Counted from the stretch's first letter, positions 13,191 through 27,489 are shown. The stretch: DNA of 64,000 bases from Salvelinus alpinus (GCF_045679555.1 NC_092094.1:36348430-36412429); one strand, 5' to 3'. The notes: a model not told the origin generated them from the letters alone. Made by a program: numbers and translations.

Positions 13191-14014
13191 AAAACTATAG
13201 GACAACAATTATTTGTTCTTGTACGTGCATAGGTATTAAAGCTTTAAGCGCTATACAAAATGTCTGTTCATAGAAGGCTTCTGTCCACCGACCACTCTTT
13301 AAAATACATCACAGTCTGAGAACACAAAGATAGGGATGGGGTTGCACACAGGCCTGCCATGAAAGGGCTTGTCAACGATCTCTAATGTCGTTTTATTCAA
13401 TGGCACCATAGAGTAGCAACACAAGGAATCAATATTCCCTAGTCCTCTGAGGAAATACTAAAAAATAAAAAATAAAATAAATAAACACTGTGGTTATGCT
13501 AGCTAGTGTGTTGTGCAAGTCCAGTTTCCCATGGCTTTTTCCCTCTCAAGAGGAGATGTAGTGACCCATTGAGAGTGCTGCAGGGCTGAGGAGAGTGGAG
13601 GAGAAGATGAGGGATCTGATTATGCCGTCTTTACTGTGGGGGAGGAGGGAGTAGCGAAAGGGAGGGAGGGCACGATATGTGAGGCTGATAAAGATTTGTC
13701 TTCACAGTGGAACACTGCCTGGGCAGAGCTGGGCAGGCATGCCTGGCACAGGGAGATGGATCCAGGAAGTGAGTCACCAGCAGCACTACCATACCCCCCA
13801 GGAAAGCACAGGGCTCTTGGAGAAAAGGCCAGACTGCTGGAACTGGAGCCCTTCCTGCTTTCTATCCCTCACCACGGCCCTTTGATAAGCCTCAGAGAAG
13901 CCTTTAAAAATGTAAAGCCTTCCCTGCATGTCGAGGCAAGTGTCTGTGATTACGTTGGTTAAACAAAAACAAGACAACCGATCGTATGACATAGCCCATC
14001 TAACGCCTCACGCA

Positions 14015-14187
<173 letters not shown>

Positions 14188-17039
14188 TCCCAGCGCCTGT
14201 CTCTACCACCCACATCATCATCTTCCATTCAGTGATCTCTTGGTTTTTCACAAACATTCTTTCTCCACCATACCACATGGCCTCTGTACATACAGGGAGT
14301 TCTGTGTGTTTCCCCTCTTTATCCTCTCAAAGCTGCAATGACTAAGCCAGCAGGAATTTCTACCTTATATACTCCCTTAAAGAGACAGTCACCAGCCCCT
14401 TTCCCCATTCCTGTCCAGTAAACACTCTAGCTCTGCTGTAGATTTAATGTATCGAATCTCACAAACTAAACATTTCATTTAAAAGCTTTCATCACAATGA
14501 CTTCCTCTAAAACTGCTCCCCCTGCTCTAAACCATGAACATAGTTCAGGGCAGAGCCCTCAGAGCAGTGTGATATCAAGTTGTACACTTGAAGCAAAGTA
14601 AAAGATACAAGCCAACAGGGTGTTATCTGGGGAATGTAAGTAAAGGGCAGTGTGGTTAAGAAACCAGACTCCAGAGTGTCATTCAAGCTGAGCGTATTGT
14701 AAGTAAATATTTAAACACATTAATGGGAAATGTTAGCTATATGAGTTCAGACGAGCTGTGTGGTGGTGTGATCTGCACTAACAGAACAAGGTTGGTCGAG
14801 ACAGCCTGGGTGCTGCTTATCAACCAGCCTCTCTCTCTCCCATTGGCTGGCTTTGCTCACTTCTCCTCTGGGGGAGGAAGACATGCCCGTCTGGAACAGA
14901 GCGACCAGAGGGCCACATTCGAAGCAGGCCAGAGAGCAGGTCACAAGACCCAAAAACACACACCAACAACACGCAATGTCACAGGGGCCACGGCCAGCCA
15001 AACAACTCAACTGGCGGCTGGAGTGTTGAGAGAATGAGCACAGTGTGTAAAAAGTCAGGAGATATCTCACAGATAAAGCTGTTAACAGTCTCTGATAAAG
15101 CTGGCAGAAGAGAGAGGGGGAAATACTAGTCAAACTATGAAGAAGGGCAATAAAAAAAGACCAAAATTGAGGGAGGGAAGGAAAGCGGGAAAGGGGTAAC
15201 AGATGAGGAGGGAGCTGGGCTGTGTTATGCCTCCTCTGGGGTGTTAGTGAGAGCCTGCCGTTGTGCATGTACACTTGACATTTCTGTGACATTTTCCCCT
15301 CAGCCCCCCTTCTCACATAAGCCATCCGTTAGCGCCTCTCCACATGTCATGGCCCGCTACTAAAGAGAACCCACTACCCCCTTAAATCTCCATGGCCCGG
15401 GTCTGCCTATTTCCAGACAAAGAGCCTAATACCAGCCAGGTAACACTATCCTACCCTACCCACGCCCAGCCAGACAGGAACATAGAGCCAGGAATTAACC
15501 TCGAAAGTCATGTGTTGCTATTTTCATGCCCATTTCTGAGGCAATCTGTTCCTTTCTAATTAAACATTTAGTAGATTGGTGTTGCTTAAAACTGTACACA
15601 GCGAGTTCATACAAGCAGGCAAGGAAAGTATAGAGTAATGCCTGTTTGACCTAACAAACAATAGCGCTCAAAAAAAACTTCCCCAGAGGCTAAAGTAGTC
15701 CTACTAGCAAACAGCATCTCCTAGTCATGTACTGTAATTAAAGAGATGCATTCAGAGTAGAGGATTGGTCCGGATTGACTAGGAAACCGCTGCACAGCAT
15801 GCCCTTGAAGAAACATCTGTACTGGAGAAAAACAAGGCAATTATGCAGAGGGGTGGAGACAAGTGGAGTATCTGCCCTTCAGTGAGGGCCAGAGAAAGTC
15901 TCATCTCTGCTAGACTCAGAGCCTTGAACATTGTATGGGTGAGACTTGAGCCTACAAATCTAGCTGTACTACCACTAAACCACAATCACACACCCTCTAA
16001 ATGAGCCATTTTATCCTGATATCACAATCTCTGTTAGTCTTTATTTGCATAGTTGAGACCTCAAGTCTCAGAGTATTTACCCTGACATCTGCTAGGCTTT
16101 AAGGTGGGAGAACGGATCTGTGGGAGAAAATCAAAAATGCTATTTGTCTCCTTACCATAACAAATCTTAGGAAAAACTAAAATGTTGACCCTTAACATTG
16201 GTTCCAACCAACATCAGATAAATGACAAGCAAATCTTTGTAAATCAATTAAGTTAATTCCACACAGGTCACTTAAGCCAGTCCAGACTGTCTATACTGCA
16301 ACATACAGTTAGATATACCAGAGACCCTTACAACAAATACTATAAACATCCTCATTAATTTAATTCTGCATCCAAATAACAAATATCACAACAATAAAGT
16401 CCATTCCTTGAAACATAAACGGTCACTAATGAAGTCACTATTTAGAGGTTGATTTCCTCTATTTGTTTTCTGGGCCTGAAGGGAAGATGTTTAGAACTAC
16501 CAGTTATCCATGGGAGCTGTAAACAGGTCTTCAAAAGGCTATGGCTGGGAGGACATTTTCCCATTATTATTTCATGTTGAGAGGAAAGGGGAGCAGACAG
16601 GCAAGTAGGAGGCTAGGAGAAGTGTTTTCCCCCAAAGCTCCTTGAAGTCAAGGTCAACCTACAGTAATCTCCTTCACAGGGTAAATATGCATCTGAATTC
16701 CTTTGATTTGGACCAGTGAAAAACTGTCCACACAGTGAGACACTTGAGGTTTTAAACAGGCGCCCATTCCAACTCAAGCTCTGCAGTGTGTAATCGTCTA
16801 GACAAAACAAACAAATACACTACGGTGGGAGCCTGGTTGGCCAATACCGTGGCACTGATGTCACCCTCTCAGCCACACATCCACAACAATAACGCCAACC
16901 ACAATGCCAAAGGAAGACAACAAAACAACAAGACCAAAACAACTTTTCCCACTATCCCTTGCCCTCAACTTCCAGTCCTAAATAAGTCAACTGTTGACTG
17001 TTAAAGTCTTACAACCAGACATGAATTGTATTTATTAAC

Positions 17040-17391
17040 TTAAAGGGGCAATCTGAGGTTGCTTCATCCATTTTTGGACTTTTTAATTAATTAAATGTAC
17101 CAATTGATTCTTGAAAAATATAACTTAGAAATGCTCATGAGCTTAGTTCATCTGTCGTACCCCATCAGAACCCGAAATATAAGCTTGTTTCATTCCAATG
17201 TTTGTAAACAGAGTAAATGTAAACAAAAACTATATAGCCTCAAAACATGGTTTAAACTATACTTTTTATATTAGCTCTGTCTATGAATTTCAGAGGGGTT
17301 ACATTTCTCCAGCCTCATCCCTCAGCTTTTTACAGAAACAGGAGTGGGGAGAACGCTTTGTTATTGTTTCAACTGCTGATTGACAGTTTAA
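17040..17391. mobile_element. TTAA-flanked non-autonomous element
   Basis: The left end is TTAAAGGGGCAATCTGAGGT. The right end is CTGATTGACAGTTTAA, an imperfect inverted copy. The interior (e.g. CGTACCCCATCAGAACCC, TATAGCCTCAAAACATGG) matches a repeat I know from salmonid genomes. The TTAA at both ends suggests a piggyBac-type origin. Confidence 0.6.
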
Positions 17392-17430
17392 TTCTCATTC
17401 TATATCTGTGAGTAATAGACATGTATACAT

Positions 17431-17857
17431 TTAAAGTGCCAGTGTAGACAAAAATATGATTTCTTGTTTTTTATATATATTTCCACACTATGAGGTTGGA
17501 ATAATACTGTGAAATTGTGAAAATGATGATAATGCCCATTATAGAGCTGTATGAAAATACCTTTCAGCCAGGTTTGGTGGGATGGAGTATGTCATCGGGC
17601 AGTAAATTAGTTAATAGACCAATAAGAAAGAGAGTTCCAACCTCTGCCAATAACAGCTAGTTCTCCGTTTTCCCCTCCCCACTCAGACCACTACCAGACA
17701 GTCCTAGCAAAATTATTGCTTGAGAAATTGCTCTTGCGAATAATATATTTTTGTTTATTTTTTACCATTTTGATTGAAAACAGTCACAGTATGGTACTTC
17801 ATTGTTACCCAGAAATGACTTGATATTGAGGTAAAAATGGCTGCATTGGTCCTTTAA
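17431..17857. mobile_element. Second TTAA-flanked non-autonomous element
   Basis: The ends TTAAAGTGCCAGTGTAG and, on the complement, TTAAAGGACCAATGCAG form imperfect inverted repeats, each with TTAA. There is no open frame. It lies 40 bp from the element at 17040-17391. Confidence 0.55.
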
Positions 17858-18384
17858 AAATATAACTATAAAGAGGCTACAAGAAAACCATATCCTTCCT
17901 TCTTCATAGACTTTAAATACTTATGCTGTAGTGTCGTGTGTCATAACTCATTAATCACACCAGATAAGATTTAGTAAATATTGACCTGATATGGTCCAGA
18001 CATGAAGACTCACTGCCTCGCTTTTTGGCAGAGCAACAGTAACCTCAACTGAGAATGGATTTAATACCAGAAAATGTATTATGCACACATCCTTAGTTCT
18101 GTCAGCAAATAGGTCCATCTAAAGAAAAGACCTCCATAACAAACAGAGAGGAAATGTTTTTACTGGACGGGGGACAATCCTGCTCCCTGACAAATATGAA
18201 AGAAAAACAACATTGATTCATGGGATTTGTTCACTGGGGAATTCACAATTTGAGAATGTTTGCGAGACTGGAACCCACCTAGCTACCTAGATCAAAGACA
18301 CCTCTGCAAATGGTTGTATCACAAGTCGGATAGACAAACACCGCCAAATACCCCAGTTATTTGAGAAACAATCTACCTTAAAAC

Positions 18385-19164
18385 CAGAGGTGGGGACTCG
18401 AGTCACATGACAGGTTTTGTAACGTTTTGTCACCAATTTTGTGGCACAGAGTTTCTGCGGATTACTCTCCATGCAGCCAGAGACAGTAGCCGCAGCATCG
18501 CACTTGTAAAAGAAACGTGCAACAGAATGGCTAGTGAAAAGCACACTCGGCCCTCTGATTGGACCAGCAAACTGTCAATCAACACAGGTCAGGTGCTAGC
18601 GAACAGATTGTTGATTTTCGATCGGCTGCAGAGCAAAACTCAAATTGTAGGAAAAATGATTGCCATAAATAAATATGCAGGTCCAAAAATTGGTTGTTAA
18701 TAACTGTTTACTTTGCAAGCTCACCAGCAATGGGGCATCATGCAACAATGACTAGCATAGGCCTACTGGTCTTTTGGTACATCAAAATCGCTTGAAATTT
18801 ATAATTTACTTAATGAAGATTGCATTTGGAATTTTTGTTAAAATGAATTATTACATAATCAAAATGTGTTGTAGACAAAATAATGAAAATGCGTGTCTGG
18901 TAGCCAAATAGACAAAGATTTGTCATTGCATGTATAGATGTAATTTGTATTGACTTTGTTGACTGTTTTCCTTGGGACTCGACTTGATACTCAGACCTTG
19001 CGAATTGAGACTTGATACTCAGACCTTGCGAATTGAGACTTGATACTCAGACCTTGCGAATTGAGACTTGATACTCAGACCTTGCGAATTGAGACTTGAT
19101 ACTCAGACCTTGCGAATTGAGACTTGCTTGTGACTTGAATAATAGTTACTTGGTCCCACCTCTG
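18385..19164. mobile_element. hAT-like non-autonomous element with internal minisatellite
   Basis: The termini CAGAGGTGGGGAC and GGTCCCACCTCTG are inverted repeats. The 8-bp flanks CTTAAAAC (18377-18384) and CATAAAAC (19165-19172) match at 7 of 8 positions, the target-duplication size of hAT elements. No transposase is encoded. It ends about 160 bp from the donor of igf1r exon 2. Confidence 0.72.
18979..19125. repeat. 28-bp minisatellite inside the hAT-like element
   Basis: Five tandem copies of a 28-bp unit (GAGACTTGATACTCAGACCT + TGCGAATT) are nearly identical to each other. Confidence 0.92.
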
Positions 19165-19322
19165 CATAAAACCTTAAAAAAACAACACAAACAAATACAA
19201 AATTCTGCAGGAGTAAACAAAAAAAAAGTAAATGGGAGCTCTGTGGACAGGCCGTCCTCTGTGCTGATGTGACTGGGTCTCTGCTGCCCAGACTGTGAAG
19301 AGAAAAGCTCAGAGCTCCTTAC

Positions 19323-19886
19323 CTTTCTGGCAGTGGTTGGATGTCCAGCAGCGAGAGTTAAAGTTGCCGTTAAAGCTGGTCTTGATGCACTGAGCGTTGT
19401 CCTCCGTGATGCCTGGACACACATCACCACACTCCTTGGACTGCTTGTTCCCCGCGATGAAGTTGTTGAACTCTGCGTCCATGATGAGAGACCAGTCCAC
19501 AGAGTCCAGGTAGCAGAGCTCCGGGTTCTTCTCGATCCGGATAGCCCCTCGTGTGATGTTCCTCAGGTTGTACAGGCCAATGTCCTTCAAACTGGTCATC
19601 TCGAAGATCACCAGGGCGTAGTTGTAGAAGAGGTTGCGTCCGCGGATGACGTTGAGGTTGGGGAAGAGCGTGCTGAGGCTGTCCAGGCCGGACACGCGGA
19701 ACAGGAGCAGGTAGTCGGTGATGACGGTCAGCTTGGGGAAGCTGAGGGAGCGGAAGAGCTCCTGGTTGAGGTTGTTGGTCTTTTCTCCGATGAGGAGGAT
19801 CTGCAGGTAGCCCTCCACCACCGTGCAGTTCTCCAGACTCTTGAACTCACTGATGTCATTACGGATGTCGATACTTAGACCACAGA
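19323..19886 (-). CDS. igf1r: igf1r coding exon 2: L1 ligand-binding domain and start of the Cys-rich region
   Basis: This 564-bp exon (188 codons, phase 1 at both ends) has an acceptor AG at 19887-19888 and a donor GTAAGG at 19322 downwards. It encodes about residues 32-219 of the receptor. It reads through [60 protein letters not shown] and [12 protein letters not shown] to [11 protein letters not shown], the L1 beta-helix of the extracellular insulin/IGF-binding domain and the first cysteines of the furin-like region. N-glycosylation sites NCT and NIT are visible. Wording such as [24 protein letters not shown]-type residues favours IGF1R over the insulin receptor, and fam169b as next neighbour agrees. 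The loop after ILLIGEK (TNNLNQELF) looks several residues longer than in mammals. GC content is high compared with the flanking intron. Salmonids keep several igf1r copies, and the paralogue cannot be assigned. Confidence 0.95.
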
Positions 19887-20669
19887 CTGGAGGAGAGAGA
19901 ACGGGAAAGAAAAATCACACATTATTACACATCATAGTTAATCATTTTAAAACACAGTGTTTGTGTCCCTTATTCAGTGTACCTAAATAAAATGTAACCT
20001 TTAATTATATTATATATGAATTTATTTGTCTGCATACCTATTCATTGTATTCATCTGTTTACCATGTCTACCATGTAAATCTACCATGTAAAATGTTTCT
20101 TTTCAGGGGGTGACCTGGCTTAAAGGCGTACTGTCAGCCAGTCCCAGAAATTGTAAGAAACAAATGAGCACCAAAATAACAAGCACAACACCCATTAAAA
20201 GGGCTGAATCTAATCTTCTTGAGATAATTTCTGAAAATATATAGGACTTCTTGTGTTATGCTATACTATTTAGGCCATGCTTTGTTCTCGTCATGTACAA
20301 AAGCTTATTGTTGCTTTTGTTTCATGGTTGTAACTATTGGTCTGTAATGATGGTCCAATGTGACAACAAGGTCTGTGGCAGAGGCATTCTTTTTGAGACA
20401 AATGAGAGACAAACAGACAGGGTCATCTGAGGTGAGTGTGCTCTTCATACTGAGCAGACTTAGGAAGTTCTCTCTCAAAGACAAGGGTCAATATTTTGAG
20501 ACACTCTCTTGACATATATCTTATTAAGATCTGGGATCCTAGGTTCCTCTCCTTTACCGGGATAACACCTTGGTTTAAAAACATCCCATCCCTCTCAGCT
20601 CAACACACAGAAAACAACACACAAAGCCACAGTCCCTGAAGCCTCCTCTGTCTCTCTCTCTCTGTTACA

Positions 20670-20842
<173 letters not shown>

Positions 20843-21478
20843 TATAGCTAATGGGATATCATCACTGAAAGACAGCTACGATAACAGACCCTATAAATCC
20901 AAGACAATCCTTTCACTGTAACACTTGGAGTAAACCACCTCCTCTGGGTCTATTGATATATAATGAGGACAATAATGATTCTAACAGTCCATTTACACCA
21001 GGGGAGCAGAGCTACAATTGTAGCCATGACAAAACATTGAATGTTGATTCTCAGGACTGTAGTTCAAAGACAAACCCGAACAAACAGTATCAACATGCGC
21101 AATCTCACAGTGGGCGGGAGACCGTTACGCTCCTTACCAACTCCCTGTCCCTATCTATATGTCAAGGCAGGTACTGGTCAAGACAGTACAGTGTGATATA
21201 GACGAAACAAACATAGAGAAAACACCACACCAAAGAAACATAGAAAACCCGACAGGTAGCCAAGAGGTTTCAAATGCTACTTGGAAGGTGAAACGATCCG
21301 TTGAAGAAATGTCTTGTCATATGAGCTCCTTTGGCTGAACCTGTTCTGTTCTTCCAGAGGCTTAGGACACCCTCTCAGTGAGCGTCACAGGGCCTGTGCA
21401 GCGAGAGAAACAGTCGTGCTTCAAATCGCCCGGCCCTGATCCATGTCAACACACAATTTACCTGATGCTATGATTTCT

Positions 21479-22991
21479 AGAGGTCGATACCGATTAATTC
21501 GGCATATTTTTATATATATATTTGTAATAATGACAATTACAACAATACTGAATGAACAATGAACACTTTTATTTTTACTTAATATAATACATCAATAAAA
21601 TCTATTTAGTCTCAAATAAATAATGAAACATGTTCAATTTGGTTTAAATAATGCAAATACAAAGTGTTGGAGAAAGTAAAAGTGCAATATGTGCCATGTA
21701 AAAAAGCTAACGTTTAAGTTCCTTGCTCAGAACATGAGAACATATGAAGCTGGTGGTTCCTTGGGAAGCTGGTGGGTCTTCAATATTCCCAGGTAAAAGG
21801 TTTTAGGTTGTAGTTATTATAGGACTATTTGCTGCCTACCACCGCTCAGTCAGACTGCTCTATCAAATCATAGACTTAATTATAATATAATAACACGCAG
21901 AAATACGAGCCGTAGGTCATTAATATGGTCAAATTCGGAAACTATCATTTCGAAAACAAAACGTTTATTATTTCAGTGAAATAGTGAACCGTTCCGTATT
22001 TTATCTAACAGGTGGCATCCATCAGTCTAAATATTCCTGTTACATTGCACAACCTTCAATGTTATGTCATAATTACGTAAAATTCTGGCAAATTAGTTCG
22101 CAACGAGCCAGGTGGCCCAAACTGTTGCATATACCCTGACTCTGCGTGCAATGAACGCAAGAGAAGTGACACAATTTCCCTAGTTTAATATTGCCTGCTA
22201 ACATGAATTTCTTTTAACTAAATATGCAGGTTTAAAAAAATATACTTCTGTGTATTGATTTTAAGAAAGGCATTGATGTTTATGGTTAGGTACATTCGTG
22301 CAACGATTGTGCTTTTTTCGCAAATGTGCTTTTGTTAAATCATCCCCCGTTTGGCGAAGTTGGCTGTCTTTGTTAGGAAGAAATAGTCTTCACACAGTTC
22401 GCAACGAGCCAGGCGGCCCAAACTGCTGCATATACCCTGACTCTGTTGCACAGAACGCAAGAGAAGTGACACAATTTCCCTAGTTAAAAGAAATTCATGT
22501 TAGCAGGCAATATTAACTAAATATGCAGGTTTAAACATATATACTTGTGTATTGATTTTAAGAAAGGCGTGGATATTTATGGTTAGGTACACATTGATGC
22601 AACGACAGTGCTTTTTTCGCGAATGCGCTTGTTAAATCACCCGTTTGGCGAAGTAGGCTGTGATTCAATGATAAATTAACAGGCACCACATCGATTATAT
22701 GCAACGCAGGACAAGCTAGATAAACTAGTAATATCATCAACCATGTGTAGTTAACTAGTGATTATGTTAAGATTGATTGTTTTTGATAAGATACGTTTAA
22801 TGCTAGCCAGCACCTTACCTTGGCTCCTTGCTGCACTCGCATAACAGGTAGTCAGCCTGCCACGCAGTCTCCTCGTGGAGTGCAATGTAATCGGCCATGA
22901 TCGGTGTCTAAAAATGCCGATTACCGATTGTTATGAAAACTTGAAATCGGCCCTAATTAATCGTCCATTCCGATTAATCGGTCGACCTCAA
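21479..22991. mobile_element. 1.5-kb terminal-inverted-repeat element with internal duplication
   Basis: The ends read AGAGGTCGATACCGATTAAT and CGATTAATCGGTCGACCTCA, inverted copies of each other. The 9-bp direct repeat ATGATTTCT flanks it at 21470-21478 and 22992-23000. Inside, a block of about 265-300 bp occurs twice (22096-22396 and 22397-22661), each beginning GTTCGCAACGAGCC. I recognise the repeat from salmonid genomes but not its superfamily. It has no open frame of note. Confidence 0.75.
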
Positions 22992-25900
22992 ATGATTTCT
23001 GCTAATTTCCACAAAGCTGTATCTAACCTCACAACAATGACCATAACAAAAGCTCCCAGTTATCATTTTATCTACTGATACTTAGATTTTAATTGAATGG
23101 AAGACAAAATATAGCATCTATACATTCATATGAATGACATCCATAGAACCCATACCGCACCATAGGCCAAACATTTACTTTTTTTTAAATCTAGAAGTAT
23201 CCTAAATGAGATTCCACTTGAGTAATTTTAAAAACATTATCTTCAATTTATTCTGCCAAAAATAGTGAGCACATTGTTTATCGGGATGAATGGCCTTTAT
23301 TTGCTCCTGTCAGTGTGATGCACTTTTCCAAATTTAGAACGCAAATGATTACTTGGGTAGAAAATAGCATTTGCTTTCTCCTATCGACACGAATGCCCTG
23401 GGGCTCCATTTGTGAGCCATCGAGCTGCATGTCCTCTTTGTTTCATTGAGAATTTTCCCTCTGCTCCTTGAACAGCCAGAGGGAGGGGGAGGGGTAGAGC
23501 AACTCAAACACAAAGACTAATTTGTTTGTTAGTAAAGAGAAACTCTAGGCCTCACTTCCTGTTGGAGGCATTAATACAATCAGTGGGAGTCTGGTGGGGA
23601 AGAGAAAAGAGGAGGGGCAGTGGGGGATATTGTGGCAACGGAGGAGATAGGGATTCTGCCAGACAAGTCTATCTGAGGCCTTACTATCGGTGTAAACCCG
23701 TCAGCGATAAAAGGAGAAGGTGAAATGAATTACAAGTATTTTTGGAAGCTATAGCGGCAATTACCTAAGAGACCACGCTTCCTGAAATTATGAACAGATT
23801 GTCTAATACTACAACTAAACCTGTGACACTCCTACACCTGAACATGTCGCGACATCTCTGTTCTGAAACCAACAGAGAGAGAGAGGGAGAGAGAAAAGAT
23901 GGAAATTAAGAAGGTAAGAAAGAAATAACGAATCCCACCTCACTGCTTTCTCACTACCTTGTTAAAGGCGTCAGCATGCTTCAGTTCGGCTGGCGCCTAG
24001 CCGAACTCAGCTAGGTGAACCGAATGAGTGTGCTTGCATACTCCCTTAAAAGACCTTCACTTGAAAAACAAGAGAAAAGCAGCAATAGTACTGTTTGTCC
24101 ATTTTGAGACGCCATAGCCAGTATACACTTCCTCAAAAAAGTCAGAATCTAAGATAACTGTCATTAATATAGACGTTTTTGCTGAGGACATCTTAGTCGC
24201 GCAATTTTACAGTATTTCTCATTTAAAATATGTGCATGAAAATGAGCTGAATAACAACAAAGACTTCACTGAATAATCCCTACTGTTGACCAATCACCAA
24301 CGAAGGGGCGTAGACTTTCAGATCTGTGCATCCTGACAAGCCTGGTCCATTTGCACAAAATATGATTTGTCTTCATACTTGCATAAGAATTCATTTAAAC
24401 AGACAGTATGGGGAAATTAATACAATGCCAGCCCTGACAGCAGTCATTTCCTATTGTTGTGTAATGGCTGTATCTAGCAGTAACCACTGTCCTCACAATG
24501 GGATAAGCACACATAGAATAAAGTGCTTCTCCCTGTCCCTGTTCACACTGCTGAGTAAACACACATATCTCCAGCGCGTAATGGGATCCAGCGGCTCATG
24601 TTCATGATTGATAACCTTGCCCTGACCTTCCATAGAAATGTCATCCCACACACAGTCATACACACACGCGCAAGCATGCCCACACACACAAACGCACAAA
24701 CACGTGACTCTGTAAAAGAGCTAGTGCATTTTTATTCTGTAAAAATCCAAGGGTAGTAAACAACTTGAGTATTACAATATATCAGCCGTGATCTTTTAAC
24801 AGACTAAAAATGCACATTTTGCTTTAACTGAACCTTGACTGACAGGTTAAGCTGTGCCGCATAACAGGAGAGGACGTCTGTCCCTATGGGACAGATCAGT
24901 ATGTTGAGGTCTTTATCAAAGGTTACTGAAACCATTTAACAGTCTAGTATGAGACCATTCTCGGAAAGCAAACAACTGTATATTTTTCAGGTCTTCCCAC
25001 TGTAATCCCCAGCAAGGTTGTTATGGGGAGTAATCTGATGGAGACAAGCTCTGGGGCTGGACTTTATTGAAATTAATCACCCACAAATTCATGTCCATCA
25101 GAACACATGATACTTTCCCAAAAGAATGTGCTCAGAAATGCAGACAAATGTGAGCATCTGATGGGCAGTGCAAAGGCAGTGGACCTGGTCCCTCCCTCCA
25201 TCCCAGTACCTCACACCTGCCACCTCAACTTCACTTAATCCCACACATGCTGGAAGTCATCTGACCAGTGGTCTGGTGGGCCACTTCCCCTGCCTGGTCT
25301 TCACTTCAAAAGGCTCAGACATCAGACCCAAACTGGTAACACAACACTGTCACCCCCTACACATGCACTCCAAACCCTCTCCTCGGTTCCATCGCAGCAT
25401 GGCAGAGAACGGGTAAACACACACATACCTGCAGTCTTTTAAATATAGTTTAGAGTGACATTTAATAAGTTTGCACAATCAGTTCCAATACCACGTATAG
25501 TTTAGATTAACAGTTGAGCTATTGAGGTACAGCTAAAACATTAGCTCCCCACCCCTTTTACAGCATCTACAGCTTATTTATATGGTTTCATCATATCAAG
25601 TGTTACAAATCAAAGAGCTGCATATTACCAAAGAGATGAGGTTCCCCCAGAACAATAATGCAAATGATGAAAGTCCCCATTTCAATATGCATCTGCCCAC
25701 AGTCTCTTGATCTGCAGCCTGTCACTGATATAGTCTGTGCAATCTATTAGAAGAGATCATATTTGCAATCATCTTGCAAATTGTACAATACTCCACGGGC
25801 TATTAAAGCCACGGGCCACAGCACATGATGTTGTATGCGGCTGGCCAGAGATTGCATATGCACAAATACACTGACAGCCCATTTTAAATAAGTGTTTAAT

Positions 25901-26243
25901 TAAGCATTGTAAACCTCAGCTTGCGGCCTGGAGAAGCCGTAGGACAGCATTTGACTGCTCTCTCACAAACTAGCACAGTGACACACTTTTCCATCCCTGC
26001 CTGCACAGGGACATGCCAGTGAGACAGGCTGCCTGCCACGCTGCGCTGTACTGCAGTGCGAGAGCAGAACAGCGCACAAGTCACACACACAGGCATGCCC
26101 ACTGACTCCCTCATGGGGGTGAGGAACGATATGCCGGCATCACTGCCCCCTTAGCGGATCCAGGGCTAGGGGGCGGGCAGAGGCACAGAGCAAGAGACCG
26201 AGGAGTCTTACTGTCTCACTCATGAGAGAGAGGGTGCATTTCA

Positions 26244-26345
26244 TTTTTTATTTAACCTTTATTTTGACCAGGAGTCATGCTGAGACTAGTCTTTTTTTTA
26301 CAGATGAGCCCTGTATCACATCAATACACATCAATATACACATAA
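26244..26345. repeat. Short repeat fragment (TATTTAACCTTTATTTTGACC)
   Basis: The start TTTTTATTTAACCTTTATTT is a common salmonid repeat terminus. The rest is too short to classify. Confidence 0.35.
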
Positions 26346-27015
26346 AACGAATTCATGTCTGAGTCACTAGTCCCAGTCCCAGTCACGAAGGCCGCAGCAC
26401 CGCAGTCATCTGTACCCCTCAACCAAAGGCAGAGTGGGAACTTGGATGTTAAATGCAGAGGAACATCTACCCACCCACCCCTTTCTGTGTAACCTTGGTG
26501 ACAGCTACTGCCATTCTGCTTTCCAGGAAGAATGGATCCAGTCGTAACTATGCATTAGCAATGCCAGGGAGTCTGCGTTAAGCAAGGGGCAGGAGTCACA
26601 GGACATGAACAAACAGTGGATGTTGAGTCTAACAATACACACACAGTGAGATCTGTCTTCATTTAAGTCCAATAGTCCCTACAGGTGAGAATAGCATCAT
26701 TATTCTGAATTGTAATTTTAGCCCTGAATCCCACACAAACCTTTACTTGAGCTCCAACAAGCGGTTAGTGGAGTAAAGTTATGAGTCATGCTAGCCAAAA
26801 GGAGTACCTCAAATAGTGTGTGTCAAAGTGTGGCTGGGGCTGGGGTTCGATAGGAGCATGTGTCTGCTGCCAGGCCAGGCTGTCCAGAGACCGCCCGTGT
26901 GAACAGCAAAGACCAATAAAACAGTTCACAAACTCTCCACTCTTCCAATCAACAAAACCATGTCTGTTTCCCTAGCGGGTGTATTTTTGCACATTCTATT
27001 TCCAAACACCAACTT

Positions 27016-27219
<204 letters not shown>

Positions 27220-27489
27220 ATGTATCATTGAGCCTTGTTTGCTGTATACTTGGAAGCAATGGCATGGAAAGTTTACTGTGGTGGGAGTTAAAAGGGCGCT
27301 TACTGTAATTACATTTTATTAGCAGGGACAGATTATTAGAATTCACAGGGTAAAAAGTATACAAGCCCTAATGGAGCATGACCATTCATTTGCTATGCCC
27401 AGAATAATTGTAAATTCTATACATAAAATATAGTCCTTGATTAAATGTAGCAGATTTTTTAAACTTTTGAGCAATATCATACTCATGTA

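Noticed and set aside
19333-19878. 181-codon open frame on the plus strand
   Set aside because: It is the antisense of igf1r exon 2, kept open by that exon's GC-rich codon use.
19323-19886. Insulin receptor instead of igf1r
   Set aside because: Residues around the NITRG motif and the start [11 protein letters not shown] fit IGF1R better, and fam169b is the known IGF1R neighbour.
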